From assembly GCA_041399085.1 (NCBI GenBank), contig JAWKTM010000016.1:62001-126000 (forward strand): a stretch of 64,000 nucleotides of DNA, in the 5' to 3' direction. Source of the DNA: JAWKTM01 sp041399085. GTDB taxonomy: Bacteria > Planctomycetota > Planctomycetia > Pirellulales > Pirellulaceae. The translations under genes were made by a program, and so were the position numbers. The notes beneath the pieces were generated by a model. That model had not been told where the DNA came from. It did no database searches and saw only the letters and a program-made list of their open reading frames with translations. This document shows, one piece after another, positions 16,801 through 25,475 of this stretch. Every line of letters starts with the position of its first letter. The first letter of the stretch is position 1.

Positions 16801-19332
16801 TCACGGATTCTCGGGCCAATCATGCTTCGGATAGCGGCGTCTCAGTTCTTTGCGAATTACGGGATAGGTGTTTTTCCAGAAGCTGGGTAGGTCGTCGGTT
16901 AATTGTTGGGGACGCATATTTGGACCGAGCAGCTCCAACAGCACGGGGACGCGACCGGCGGCAATGCGAGGTGTTTCGCGCATTCCAAACAGTTCTTGAA
17001 TTCGGGCGGAGAGAATTGGGGGACGCCCTACTTCATATCGCAAGCGGAGGCGATTGCCGCGGGGCGTGGCAAGTCGCTCGGGCGCCTCGCGGTCCAGCAT
17101 TTGGGTTTGCTCGTAGGAGAGCAAACCCCTGGTGAAATCCAACCAGGGCGCTTGTCTCAATTCGTCGAATCCGCGACGACCATCACACAAGGTTCTTAAT
17201 ACTTCGTGCAAGTGTGGCTCATCCAAATCTGGCAATTCGCATTGCGGCAGCCATTGGCGAAGACAGCGAACGCGAGCTAGGAACTGATCGAATTCGCGAT
17301 CATCTTTGGGTAAAACGCGTTCAAGTTGCCGGCTGGCGTGCGCGAACAGGACGCTTGCCGTATCCGCATTTGCGGTGTCGCTGGTGTGACGTTCGTCGAT
17401 GATGAGGTCGTGGTACCGGCATCGTTGAGCGACTCGCACGCGTTCTCGTTGTTCGTCGAAATCAACGTCCAGCGTCGTTCGAATCAGACGCGAGTCGAGC
17501 CAATGGGGCTCGATGGCGGAAGCCAGCCTAACCAGAGAATCCGCCGAACCGGTGTCCAGCGTATCCAGACAGACGAATAGCTCGGCGTCGCGAACTCCAC
17601 TCGATTCGGCCAACTGCACACCGCGTCCGCCCACCATCACGGCTCGGCGGCCGCGCGGCTCGCGTCGCTTGGCCACTCGATCGGGAAAGGCCGCCAGCAG
17701 ACAGCGTCGCAGCAACGCGGCCGCGTCAGTGTCCGACGGCGTTGTCGTTGGCGGGCGGGTGGCATTAGTCTCCTTGTTTGCCGTCCGGCGTAGTTGGTCA
17801 GCAAGGCGCAAAACCGCCTGGGCCGAGCGACGATTCAACGTTCCGAGCGGTGTTTCCGTTTGACCTTCCTCGGCGAATCGTTCGAGCGATTCGACGCGAT
17901 CAACCAGATCGGAGTCGGTATCGAGCACCTGGCGCGAGCCGACGAAGCTCGGTCGGTCCGGCGAGTTGCTTTGTTGAAATGGATCACGTTCACCAAGCAG
18001 CGCGGCCGCCATCGCAGCGGCCGGCAAACATCCGACCTTTTCGGCTTCGAGCAGGAGACGAGCCAGCCGAGGTTCGAGCGGCAGTGACGCCATGCTCCGT
18101 CCCAACGGAGTCAGTTGGCCGGCGTGGGTCGCGCCCAAATCTTCGAGCAACCGAGCGGATCGTTCCAGCGAATGCGGCGACGGCGGCTGAAACCAGGGAA
18201 ACGCCGGTAGATCAGTTTCTCCCCAGGCCAGCAGATGTAAGGCGGCCGCGGACAACTCCAACCGTGTCACCTCCGGCGCCAATTGTTCGGCAAGCTGACG
18301 CTGTTGGGCTTCGGACCACAATCGAACGCAGATGCCCGGTCGCGTGCGTCCTGCTCGCCCCGCGCGTTGATCGGCCGAAGCTTGCGAAATGCGGCTGAGT
18401 TCGAGTCGGTTGAGGCCAATTCGGGGATCGAAACTGGGAACACGAGCCCAACCGGTGTCGACCACGCCCGTTACCCCGTCGATCGTGACCGACGTTTCCG
18501 CGACGTTTGTTGCCAGGATGATCTTGCGACGAGCGCCCGGTGCAATCGCCCGTTGTTGGGTTTCGGCTGGCGCGTCGGCGTAGAGCTCGTGCAGCTCGGC
18601 GTTCCATGCCGCGGCTCGGTCGGCGAGTCGTCGGGCCGCTTGACGAATCTCGCCGACGCCCGGCAGAAACACCAGCACATCACCGGCGGTCTCGTCCCAC
18701 AATGCATCCACGCCTGCCGCCGCGGACTCGTCGATGCGTTCACGTCCGGGCCGTGGCAGGTAGCGGACGTCGACGGGAAACGTGCGTCCGGCAACGCGGG
18801 TAACTTGGCCGTCAAGAAAGGCGGCGATGGGCTGCGGGTCGTAGGTGGCCGACATCACCACGATCTTCAAATCATCACGCAGTTCGTTTCGCAGTCGTCG
18901 CGTGATTGCCAATGCGAGATCGCTATCGAGTCGTCGTTCGTGGAACTCGTCGAACACCACGATGCCGACCTGTTCCAGCAGCGGATCGTCGACCAACATT
19001 CGCAGCAGGATGCCTTCGGTGACGACCAGAATTCGAGTTCGCTTGCTGGATTGCCGATCGAAACGCACTTGATAGCCGATCGATTGGCCGACCGGTTCGC
19101 CACGTTCGTCGGCCATGCGTCGGGCGGCGGTTGTCGCCGCCAGTCGGCGCGGTTGCAGCATCACGATCAGCTTGTCGCCGGCAAGCCCAGCGTCGAGCAG
19201 GGCAGGGGGGACTCGCGTGGTTTTTCCCGCGCCAGGCGGAGCCAGCAGCGCCACGCCTGCTTGTTGCCGCACTTGTTCAACAATCCGCGGCAGCACGGGA
19301 TCGATGGGCAGCGGCGCGGCAACGGTAGACAT
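16801..19332 (-). CDS. hrpB: ATP-dependent helicase HrpB
   Basis: 843 residues, the usual HrpB length. Walker A is PPGAGKTT (33-40), motif Ia QPRRLAATTAA, and the DEAH-box variant DEFH lies at 128-131. Motif III is SATYD, and motifs V-VI are ATNVAETSVTIDGV and QRAGRAGRTRPG. The HA2-like and HrpB-specific C-terminal regions end with LLGPNMRPQQLTDDLPSFWK, typical of HrpB. DExH helicases of this type unwind RNA; HrpB's physiological role in bacteria is poorly defined. G-rich repeats lie directly upstream of its start. Confidence 0.95.
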   Translation of the reverse strand: MSTVAAPLPIDPVLPRIVEQVRQQAGVALLAPPGAGKTTRVPPALLDAGLAGDKLIVMLQPRRLAATTAARRMADERGEPVGQSIGYQVRFDRQSSKRTRILVVTEGILLRMLVDDPLLEQVGIVVFDEFHERRLDSDLALAITRRLRNELRDDLKIVVMSATYDPQPIAAFLDGQVTRVAGRTFPVDVRYLPRPGRERIDESAAAGVDALWDETAGDVLVFLPGVGEIRQAARRLADRAAAWNAELHELYADAPAETQQRAIAPGARRKIILATNVAETSVTIDGVTGVVDTGWARVPSFDPRIGLNRLELSRISQASADQRAGRAGRTRPGICVRLWSEAQQRQLAEQLAPEVTRLELSAAALHLLAWGETDLPAFPWFQPPSPHSLERSARLLEDLGATHAGQLTPLGRSMASLPLEPRLARLLLEAEKVGCLPAAAMAAALLGERDPFQQSNSPDRPSFVGSRQVLDTDSDLVDRVESLERFAEEGQTETPLGTLNRRSAQAVLRLADQLRRTANKETNATRPPTTTPSDTDAAALLRRCLLAAFPDRVAKRREPRGRRAVMVGGRGVQLAESSGVRDAELFVCLDTLDTGSADSLVRLASAIEPHWLDSRLIRTTLDVDFDEQRERVRVAQRCRYHDLIIDERHTSDTANADTASVLFAHASRQLERVLPKDDREFDQFLARVRCLRQWLPQCELPDLDEPHLHEVLRTLCDGRRGFDELRQAPWLDFTRGLLSYEQTQMLDREAPERLATPRGNRLRLRYEVGRPPILSARIQELFGMRETPRIAAGRVPVLLELLGPNMRPQQLTDDLPSFWKNTYPVIRKELRRRYPKHDWPENP

Positions 19333-19360
19333 GGTGTAAGGAGAGTGAACTGAGTGACAG

Positions 19361-19430
19361 CAGGATTTAGGGCAGGGGAATGTGGGGCAGAGGAATTTAG
19401 GGCAGAGGAATGTGGGGGCAGGGGAATGCT
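19361..19430. repeat. Short tandem GGGCAGRGGAAT repeats
   Basis: Four imperfect units of about 16 bp (GGGCAGGGGAAT, GGGCAGAGGAAT twice, then GGGCAGGGGAAT) fill the gap between the hrpB start and the stop of the upstream TPR gene. The core is related to the dispersed GGGCAGGGGAG word found elsewhere in the window. Confidence 0.7.
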
Positions 19431-20217
19431 ATGTTGAAGTGTTCTCGTCGGGCTCAGCGACCGGTTCGGCTTCCGCTTCGGTGTTTGATTCGGTCGGTTT
19501 GTCCGTCGGCTGTTCCGTAGCCGATTCGTCGTCGGCTTTCTTTGGCTCCAACTCATTCTCCGTGGTATCTGCATTGGGCTCCGGCACGGGATCAGCCGGT
19601 AATGCCTGGAAGTTCGGGCCTTCGCGGTAGGGCGTGCGGTTCTCATACCTAGCCAGACGGTCTCGGAATCCCTGGTCGGCATTCGGGCCGGCCAGCGACA
19701 ACGCCTGTTCCTGCCACTGGATGGCTTTGGCAAAGTCGCCCGCTTCGGCGTGAGCCGCGGCCAGCGTGTCCACGTAAGCCGACTGTCGGTATCCGCTCAG
19801 CGAGCACGCTTCTTCGGCCAGTGTGACCGCCCGCTCCCCATCACGAATTTGGTCGTGGGGGCAGGTAGCCAGCAACCAAGCATATTGATTCAGCAACCCA
19901 TGTCGGGTGTTAATATCCGTTGCCTCGGTGAGACCTACATCCAACTCCATAATCGCTTCTTGGTATTGCGACTGACGAATGAGATTCCTTGCCATTGACA
20001 ACCGATTGACGCCGGGACTGGCGTATGGCTGCCGTGTTGGAATCGCATTGATTGTGGGCGTGGGCATCGCTTGAGGCACACGCGCGCTTGCCAAAAAGAA
20101 TAGGGCCGCCACGCCGCCGCATGCGAAGACGGCCAGAAGCATCAGGACCAACAATACGGCGATGATCACGCCGATTGAAGCACGGGGCTGCTTCGTCGCA
20201 GGCTCATAGTCGTTCAT
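19429..20217 (-). CDS. Membrane-anchored TPR-like protein
   Basis: 262 residues. A single strong membrane helix (about 17-43, GVIIAVLLVLMLLAVFACGG) anchors the protein, leaving about 210 residues on one side. Residues 75-185 carry TPR-like helical pairs (MARNLIRQSQYQEAIMELDV; YVDTLAAAHAEAGDFAKAIQ). The last 60 residues are an acidic Glu/Pro/Thr tail (EPVAEPDENTST at the end), partly shaped by the G-rich repeat region downstream. TPRs mediate protein contacts, so this is probably a scaffold in the envelope. No partner is evident. Confidence 0.75.
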   Translation of the reverse strand: MNDYEPATKQPRASIGVIIAVLLVLMLLAVFACGGVAALFFLASARVPQAMPTPTINAIPTRQPYASPGVNRLSMARNLIRQSQYQEAIMELDVGLTEATDINTRHGLLNQYAWLLATCPHDQIRDGERAVTLAEEACSLSGYRQSAYVDTLAAAHAEAGDFAKAIQWQEQALSLAGPNADQGFRDRLARYENRTPYREGPNFQALPADPVPEPNADTTENELEPKKADDESATEQPTDKPTESNTEAEAEPVAEPDENTST

Positions 20218-20280
20218 GGTGACGGCTTTCCGTGGAGATACGGACTGGTAATAGATTATTGAGAACGTGATCTTGGGGCG

Positions 20281-20316
20281 GCTGGGGGCTTCGCTTCGCT
20301 ACGACCCCAGGCACGC
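20281..20316. repeat. Dispersed ~33-bp repeat, copy 1
   Basis: The sequence GCTGGGGGCTTCGCTTCGCT followed by ACGACCCCAGGCACG recurs twice, inverted, near 37.7 kb. Its ends (CTGGGG and CCCCAG) pair to form a hairpin. It lies in the gap between the TPR gene and the H-protein gene. Confidence 0.75.
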
Positions 20317-20335
20317 GCGGGAGTCTCTCGCTTGG

Positions 20336-20791
20336 TTATTCGTTCAACTGGCCTTTGATCGTCCGCTGCGTGACCTCCCAAACGGATTCGAGATGCGACA
20401 GGTATTGTTCGGGGGTTAGCAGACTTGGCTCGTCGCAGTTCATTTCGAACAGCCAGCCTTCGCCATACTTGTCCACATTGATGCCCGACGGATCACCCAG
20501 CAGCGTCTCGTTGAATCGAATCAACTGGCCGGCCGCCGGAGCGAACAGGTCACTCTCGGCCTTCTTACTTTCAATAGCGCCGATCTGTTGCTTTTCTCGC
20601 AGCGTGGTACCGGCGTCCACGGTCCAATCCAGGAAGTAGACATCCTGCAGCAATCGCACTGCGTAGGCCGTGAAGCCGAACCGCATCGCGTCGGCATCGG
20701 GCTGGGCCCACATGTGATTTTTGGCATACAACCGATCGGTTGGAAAACGAGCCTCGAACTGGCCCATCATGAATACCAATTCGTCGCTCAT
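20336..20791 (-). CDS. gcvH: Glycine cleavage H-protein-like lipoyl carrier
   Basis: 151 residues from the ATG at 20791, which overlaps the upstream radical SAM stop as ATGA. Residues 20-130 match the H-protein fold. The lipoyl site is GAIESKKAESDLFAP, with Lys77 in the ESxKA position, followed by LLGDPSGINVDKYGEGWLFE, typical of GcvH. H-protein normally shuttles a methylamine group between the P, T and L proteins, but no gcvP or gcvT is in view. The N-terminus (MSDELVFMMGQFEARFPTDR) is longer than usual. Pairing with a HemN-like radical SAM enzyme suggests a specialised, possibly non-GCS, lipoyl carrier. Confidence 0.82.
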   Translation of the reverse strand: MSDELVFMMGQFEARFPTDRLYAKNHMWAQPDADAMRFGFTAYAVRLLQDVYFLDWTVDAGTTLREKQQIGAIESKKAESDLFAPAAGQLIRFNETLLGDPSGINVDKYGEGWLFEMNCDEPSLLTPEQYLSHLESVWEVTQRTIKGQLNE

Positions 20792-22095
20792 GTGTAGCGG
20801 ACTCCGCGATGTTCCGGCTCGAAGAACACCGGCAACAGGCCGTCCGCGTGCAGCAGTCCCTTGCGAGTCAACTCGATTCGCTCGCCGTCGATCGTCAGCA
20901 TCCCGTCGGCCGCGTGCGATTCCCACTCCACACGCCATTCGTCCAACACATCCACGCCGAACTTGTCACGCAGTTCGCCCGTGTTGAGATAGCCACGTTT
21001 GAGTTGCAAAATCATCTGTCGGATTAACGCCTGATGGGATGTTGGTTGCAGACCGCGGCCGAGCGGCAGGCGGCCTTCTTCTAGTAGAGGATTGATATAC
21101 TGATCCCATTCGGGCAAATTCTGATAATGCCAGCCCGAAACGTGTCCAAAGCTGGCGATGCCGGTGGCTAGTAGATCGGCGCCGGCCCAAAGGTTGTCGC
21201 GATAGCTGAAGTTCACTTTGTTAGGGTCCTTCACCATCGTATACGCGCTAGACACGTGGTAGCCGACGGCCGCCAATTCATCAAAGGCGTAATCGACCCA
21301 GGCTCGTTTGAGCGGCCAATCGGCCACCGGCGTTTCGATTTTGTTACCCAGAATGTCCTTCGAGTAAACCGTGTTATATGGCAACTCCATCTGGTAGATC
21401 GTGACGCTGTCGGGCGACAATTCGATTGCCCGGCGGATGTTGTCTCGCCAGTTGTCCCATGTCTCGCCCACCATGCCGGCGATCAAGTCGATATTGACGT
21501 TGGGAAATTGTGCCGCCTGAATCCATTCCCAGGCACGGTACACTTCCGGCGACAAGTGGGCTCGACCGTTCTCTTCCAATACTTGGTCGCTAAAGTTCTC
21601 GACGCCCAGGCTCAGACGCGTCACGCCCAACTCGCGAAGCGTGTGTACCTTGGGCTCCGAAAGCGTCCCCGGCTCGCATTCGAACGTGACTTCCTCGGCC
21701 TTGTCCCAATTGATGTTGGCTCGCAGCCGATCGACCAGCGACGTCAGTTGCTTGCCGCTGAGAAAGCTGGGCGTGCCGCCGCCGAAATAGACAAAGCGAA
21801 ACGGCCGCTCGCCCATCACCGGCAACTGGCTGACCAGCTCGATTTCGCGGGACAGGGCGGAAACGTACAGCTCGATGTCGCTGGCCTTGTTCTCCGTGAA
21901 CACTTTGAAGTAGCAGAATTTGCAGCGTTTGCGACAGAACGGAATGTGCAGATACAGTCCCAGCGGCACGTCGGCGGGCGGCTGGTTCATCGCCGCCTGG
22001 ACGCCAGCCACGGCCTGCTTGGTCCATTGCGAGAAGGGCGGATAGTTCGAGATAAAATAACTGCCGACTTCCGTCTTGGTGGTTTCGGTGCTCAC
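20788..22095 (-). CDS. HemN/HemW-like radical SAM protein
   Basis: About 435 residues from a GTG at 22095 (product MSTETTKTEVGSYF); a TTG at 22158 would add 21 residues. The radical SAM cluster motif is CRKRCKFC (Cys 54, 58, 61 from the GTG), followed by FVYFGGGTPSFLSGKQLTSL and VTFECEPGTLSEPKV, as in the HemN family. The C-terminus (LKRGYLNTGELRDKFGVDVL) matches the HemN C-terminal domain. Family members include coproporphyrinogen III dehydrogenase, the haem chaperone HemW and methyltransferases. Motif 1 is CxxxCxxC with the aromatic next residue FCYF; the fourth Cys typical of HemN (CxxxCxxCxC) is absent, so true HemN activity is doubtful. It is translationally coupled to the lipoyl carrier gene. 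Confidence 0.87.
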   Translation of the reverse strand: MSTETTKTEVGSYFISNYPPFSQWTKQAVAGVQAAMNQPPADVPLGLYLHIPFCRKRCKFCYFKVFTENKASDIELYVSALSREIELVSQLPVMGERPFRFVYFGGGTPSFLSGKQLTSLVDRLRANINWDKAEEVTFECEPGTLSEPKVHTLRELGVTRLSLGVENFSDQVLEENGRAHLSPEVYRAWEWIQAAQFPNVNIDLIAGMVGETWDNWRDNIRRAIELSPDSVTIYQMELPYNTVYSKDILGNKIETPVADWPLKRAWVDYAFDELAAVGYHVSSAYTMVKDPNKVNFSYRDNLWAGADLLATGIASFGHVSGWHYQNLPEWDQYINPLLEEGRLPLGRGLQPTSHQALIRQMILQLKRGYLNTGELRDKFGVDVLDEWRVEWESHAADGMLTIDGERIELTRKGLLHADGLLPVFFEPEHRGVRYT

Positions 22096-22183
22096 GATTG
22101 GCAACTCACTTTCACGGGTCGTGTCGCTGAATTCGCGGGAATTCAGAACTTGGAACAAGGACGCGGCCGGCTGTCGGCTGGCG

Positions 22184-22735
22184 TCAAGCGAACAGCGCCG
22201 CTACGGCTACTGTAAACAACGGGCTGAATTCCGGCAGCCGCAACGTCTGCTTGTCGCCCAGCATCTCGATGTCGCCGTTCGGTCGGTACGTGCGAGCCGT
22301 TCGCGAATCGGGATCGAGGACGACGACTACTTCGACGCCCGCGTTCAGATATTCAGCCACCTTTGCCAACATGGCCGGCCAGCGGTCGTCCGGCGATCGC
22401 ACTTCGATGGCCACTTCGGGAACCACATCCAAGTAGCCATCCGGCATCGGCCCGGCGGGGACTCGGCGAAAGCTGTAAAAGGCCACATCGGCGCCCCGCA
22501 TCGTATCGGGATCGCGGCTGGTGATGATCGCGGCGTCGTTGCTGACGACGTGGCCCAACTGATGCTCATCGGCATGCAGAAACATGCGAGCCGCGATGTT
22601 TTGGCAAATCTTCCCATGCTTAGGTCGAGGCAGGTTCATTTCCACAATTTGTCCGCGCACTAATTCGGTTCGCCGTCCGTCATCGGGCTGGGCCAAATAG
22701 TCTTCGATCGTTAGCAGTCGTTCGGCAATCGACAT
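22184..22735 (-). CDS. Uma2-family (DUF820) putative endonuclease
   Basis: 183 residues from the ATG at 22735, which matches the usual N-terminus (MSIAERLLTIEDYLAQPDDG) and family length; an upstream ATG at 22789 is possible. Conserved elements are RRTELVRGQIVEM, the PD-(D/E)xK-like core GYLDVVPEVAIEVRSPDD (Asp, then Glu-x-Arg instead of the usual Glu-x-Lys), and a final strand VVVVLDPDSRTARTYRPNG. Uma2 genes are abundant in cyanobacteria and planctomycetes; their role is unknown, though the fold is that of restriction-type nucleases. The upstream region holds the 21-bp repeats, which keep the frame open beyond the true start. Confidence 0.85.
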   Translation of the reverse strand: MSIAERLLTIEDYLAQPDDGRRTELVRGQIVEMNLPRPKHGKICQNIAARMFLHADEHQLGHVVSNDAAIITSRDPDTMRGADVAFYSFRRVPAGPMPDGYLDVVPEVAIEVRSPDDRWPAMLAKVAEYLNAGVEVVVVLDPDSRTARTYRPNGDIEMLGDKQTLRLPEFSPLFTVAVAALFA

Positions 22736-22859
22736 GTTGAGCTTTGGTGGCAGGGTTGCGGTGCGGCTTAAGAACGATTCCGGTTGCATTGTAAGCCGAC
22801 GCACCGCGCGTTCCCACCGTAAGACGCCGATCCGCCGGTCGCGGCATCGCTGGATCGGC

Positions 22860-23180
22860 GTTCGATCACTCGGAAACGGCGTTCCGTCCGTCAGAAACGA
22901 GATACTGGCACCTGAAAATGGCATCCGGTCGGTCAGAAACGGCATCCGGTCAGTCAGAAACGGCATCCGGTCACTCCGGGAACGACACACTGTCATCTGA
23001 AAACGGCATCCGGTCACTCGGAAACGACACACTGTCACCTAAAAATGGCATCCGGTCACTCGGAAACGACATCCGGTCACTCGAAGACGACATACTGTCA
23101 CTAAGAAATGGCATCCGGCCACTCAGAAACGGCATCCGGTCACTAGAACGCGACATTCGGTCGCTTCAGCACGACAATCC
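22860..23180. repeat. 21-bp tandem array, unit AAACGGCATCCGGTCACTCGG
   Basis: About 15 degenerate units. The AAACG/AAATG phase markers fall at 22874, 22895, 22916, 22937, 22958, 22980, 23001, 23022, 23043, 23064, 23085, 23106, 23127, then 23146 and 23169, so 11 of the first 12 steps are exactly 21 bp. A second subtype (GACACACTGTCA) alternates with the main one. On the plus strand one frame reads as heptads (NGIRSLE, NDIRSLE) with Ile and Leu at coiled-coil a and d positions, but no ribosome site or clean start exists. 22736-23425 holds nothing else I can support. Confidence 0.85.
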
Positions 23181-23425
23181 GGGGACAAGCGGCGGAATCG
23201 CGGCTGTCCTGCGGGGCTGGTGCCGGATGGTTGAGCGTGGGTGACGGCTCGCGAGACTTGATGCGAACGCGGCGAGGAATGATTCCAAGCCGAGGGCGGA
23301 CGATGCCGCGATCGATTTTTAGAAAACCCTCCGGTCAGGTCGTTTTTTTGCTTGCGAGCCAGATTCCGAGCGATAAGATGACGCACAGCAAGTTGTCACT
23401 AATGCTGTTAAAAGGAGTCACGGAG

Positions 23426-24064
23426 ATGGCAGAATTCGGTCTTTCGCAGATGTCGGTTGGTTTGGCGGCTCCGACCGTCGTTCCGCAAATTGGGCAATTG
23501 CTCGAACCCTATGGATACGGCGAAGCCAAATTGGAGGAAGGGCGAACGCTGCTGAACACGGCCGAGAACTTGGTGCAGCGTCAAAAGGTGGAATACGGCC
23601 AGCAGTACGAGGCTACCGCGGAGTTCAAGAATGCTTGGGCCGCGGCACGACAGGCATACTCTCCGACGCTAACGTTGGCTCGTGTCGCGTTCAAAAAGCA
23701 GCCAGACGCACAAGCGGCGTTGATGTTGCGCGGTTCTCGAAAGGAGACACTCTCGGGTTGGGTCGAGCAGGCGAAATCCTTATATAAGAACTTACTCGCG
23801 AATCCAGCATGGCTTTCAGCCATGTCGGTCTTGAATCGCAGTGAGGCAACTTTGACGGCCGAGCGTGAACTCGTTGAATCGCTGGAGGCGATGAACCATT
23901 TGCAAGAGAAAGAAAAGGGCGAAGCACAAGAGGCCACTCGCGCCCGCGACGAGGCGCTCGAAGCTTTGTACGATTGGTATGAAGATTATGCCAACATCGC
24001 GTCAATCGCATTAGCTGGCCACCCCGAATGGATTGAGATGATTCGCCGAGGCGCCGTAAAGTAA
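23426..24064 (+). CDS. Conserved hypothetical helical protein
   Basis: 212 residues from the ATG at 23426, chosen because AAAGGAG (23412-23417) lies just upstream. The protein is almost all helix, with repeated charged stretches (YGEAKLEEGRTLLNTAENLV; LEAMNHLQEKEKGEAQEATR) likely to form a coiled coil or helical bundle. It ends YDWYEDYANIASIALAGHPE, an aromatic and acidic patch. There is no signal peptide or membrane helix. I recall similar hypothetical proteins in several phyla but no function. It ends 42 bp before the glycosyltransferase gene and may be cotranscribed. Confidence 0.72.
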   Translation: MAEFGLSQMSVGLAAPTVVPQIGQLLEPYGYGEAKLEEGRTLLNTAENLVQRQKVEYGQQYEATAEFKNAWAAARQAYSPTLTLARVAFKKQPDAQAALMLRGSRKETLSGWVEQAKSLYKNLLANPAWLSAMSVLNRSEATLTAERELVESLEAMNHLQEKEKGEAQEATRARDEALEALYDWYEDYANIASIALAGHPEWIEMIRRGAVK

Positions 24065-24106
24065 GACTCTCCTTTTTGTCTGAAGACTCATTCGTTGTGT
24101 GTTCCC

Positions 24107-25276
24107 ATGCGAGTCGCTCACATTATTACCCGCATGATTGTTGGCGGGGCGCAAGAGAACACGCTGTTCAATTGTTTGGACTTGCGGCGGATGTTTGGCG
24201 ACGACGTGTTGTTGATCACCGGTCCCGAGACTGGGCCGGAAGGCGATTTGATCCAGCAGGGGAGGGCAGGGGAGTTGCCCGTTCGATATGTCGCCAGTCT
24301 GCAGCGGGCGATTCAGCCCACGCGGGATTGGGCGGCGCTGCGTGAGTTGAAGCGAGTGTTGCGCGAATTTCGCCCGGATGTCGTGCATACGCATAGTGCG
24401 AAGGGCGGCATGTTGGGTCGCATGGCGGCTCATGCCGTCGGGGTGCCGGCGATCATTCACACGGTGCATGGCGCGCCGTTTCATCCGTATCAGCGCGCGG
24501 CGGCTCGCGAATTGTTTAGGCAGTGCGAGCGTTACGCGGCGCGGCGTTGCCATCGGTTGGTGAGTGTGGCCGAGGCGATGACGGACATGTTGGTGGACGC
24601 GGGCGTGGCGCCGCGCGACAAGTTCGTCACCGTGTACAGCGGCATGGATGTCGAACCGTTGTTGGCGGCCGATTCGCATCGACAGCGCGTGCGTGAGGAG
24701 CTGGGCTACCGAGACGAGCATGTCGTGGTTGGCAAGATCGCTCGGCTGTTTCATCTGAAAGGTCACGAGTACGTGATCGACGCGGCTCGGCTGGTCGCGG
24801 AGGCTTGTCCGCAGGTGCGGTTTCTTTTCGTCGGCGACGGCATCTTGCGGCGGCCGTTGGAGGATCGGATCGCGGCCGCCGGCTTGAGCGACCGCTTTCA
24901 GTTCACGGGCCTGGTTCCGCCGAGCCGCATTCCGGAGTTGATCGGGGCGATGGACGTGCTGGTGCATGCCAGTCTGCGGGAAGGGCTGGCGCGTGCGTTG
25001 CCGCAGGCTTTGATCGCGGGCCGGCCGGCGGTCAGCTACGACGTGGACGGGGCTCGCGAAGTTGTCTTGCCGGGCGAAACGGGGTTTCTGTTGCCGCCGA
25101 AGTCAATTGAACCGATGGCCAATGCGTTGATCGAATTGGCGGGCGACGAGTCGCTGCGCCGCGGGCTAGGGCAGGGGGGCCGCGATCGTTTCACGGAGCA
25201 GTTTCGGCACGAGCACATGACCCGCGAGCTGCGGAAGCTGTATGAAACGGTGCTCGCCGAGAGGGCAGGGGAGTAG
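24107..25276 (+). CDS. Family 4 glycosyltransferase
   Basis: 389 residues starting MRVAHIITRMIVGGAQENTL, with the N-terminal glycine loop (GGAQ) typical of GT-B family 4 enzymes. The C-terminal domain has VGKIARLFHLKGHEYVIDAA, FLFVGDG, and the EX7E-type donor-binding region (VHASLREGLARALPQALIAG, where Glu-Gly-Leu takes the place of the usual E-G-F/L). Such enzymes transfer an activated sugar onto lipopolysaccharide, exopolysaccharide or lipid carriers. Substrates cannot be read from sequence. The G-rich word GGGCAGGGGAG occurs twice inside the gene, once spanning its last codons. The kinase gene follows about 200 bp downstream. Confidence 0.9.
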   Translation: MRVAHIITRMIVGGAQENTLFNCLDLRRMFGDDVLLITGPETGPEGDLIQQGRAGELPVRYVASLQRAIQPTRDWAALRELKRVLREFRPDVVHTHSAKGGMLGRMAAHAVGVPAIIHTVHGAPFHPYQRAAARELFRQCERYAARRCHRLVSVAEAMTDMLVDAGVAPRDKFVTVYSGMDVEPLLAADSHRQRVREELGYRDEHVVVGKIARLFHLKGHEYVIDAARLVAEACPQVRFLFVGDGILRRPLEDRIAAAGLSDRFQFTGLVPPSRIPELIGAMDVLVHASLREGLARALPQALIAGRPAVSYDVDGAREVVLPGETGFLLPPKSIEPMANALIELAGDESLRRGLGQGGRDRFTEQFRHEHMTRELRKLYETVLAERAGE

Positions 25277-25475
25277 CGCTGCCGCGCTGGTTGCTGGGTG
25301 CGATACGGCGGGCTTCGCGGAGTTGGCTGACTTGCCGACGCTCGGACGCCGCGCACTTCGGGCGATGCGACAAGGCGTGCGGGCGAACGTTCGGCCTTTA
25401 ACGGCTGTACCGCTTGGGATAAACTTGCCAGAGTCTCGTCCGTCGCCGGTTTTCCCCTTTCTGATCGAGTTTGCC

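Noticed and set aside
20336..22095. A glycine cleavage or haem biosynthesis operon
   Set aside because: No gcvP, gcvT or other hem gene is adjacent, and the radical SAM motif differs from true HemN.
21256..22215. A 319-codon open frame on the plus strand
   Set aside because: Antisense to the radical SAM gene; composition is that of a shadow frame.
22860..23180. CRISPR array
   Set aside because: Units are contiguous 21-bp repeats with no spacers, and no cas genes are present; the same holds for the arrays at 10.1 and 60.9 kb.
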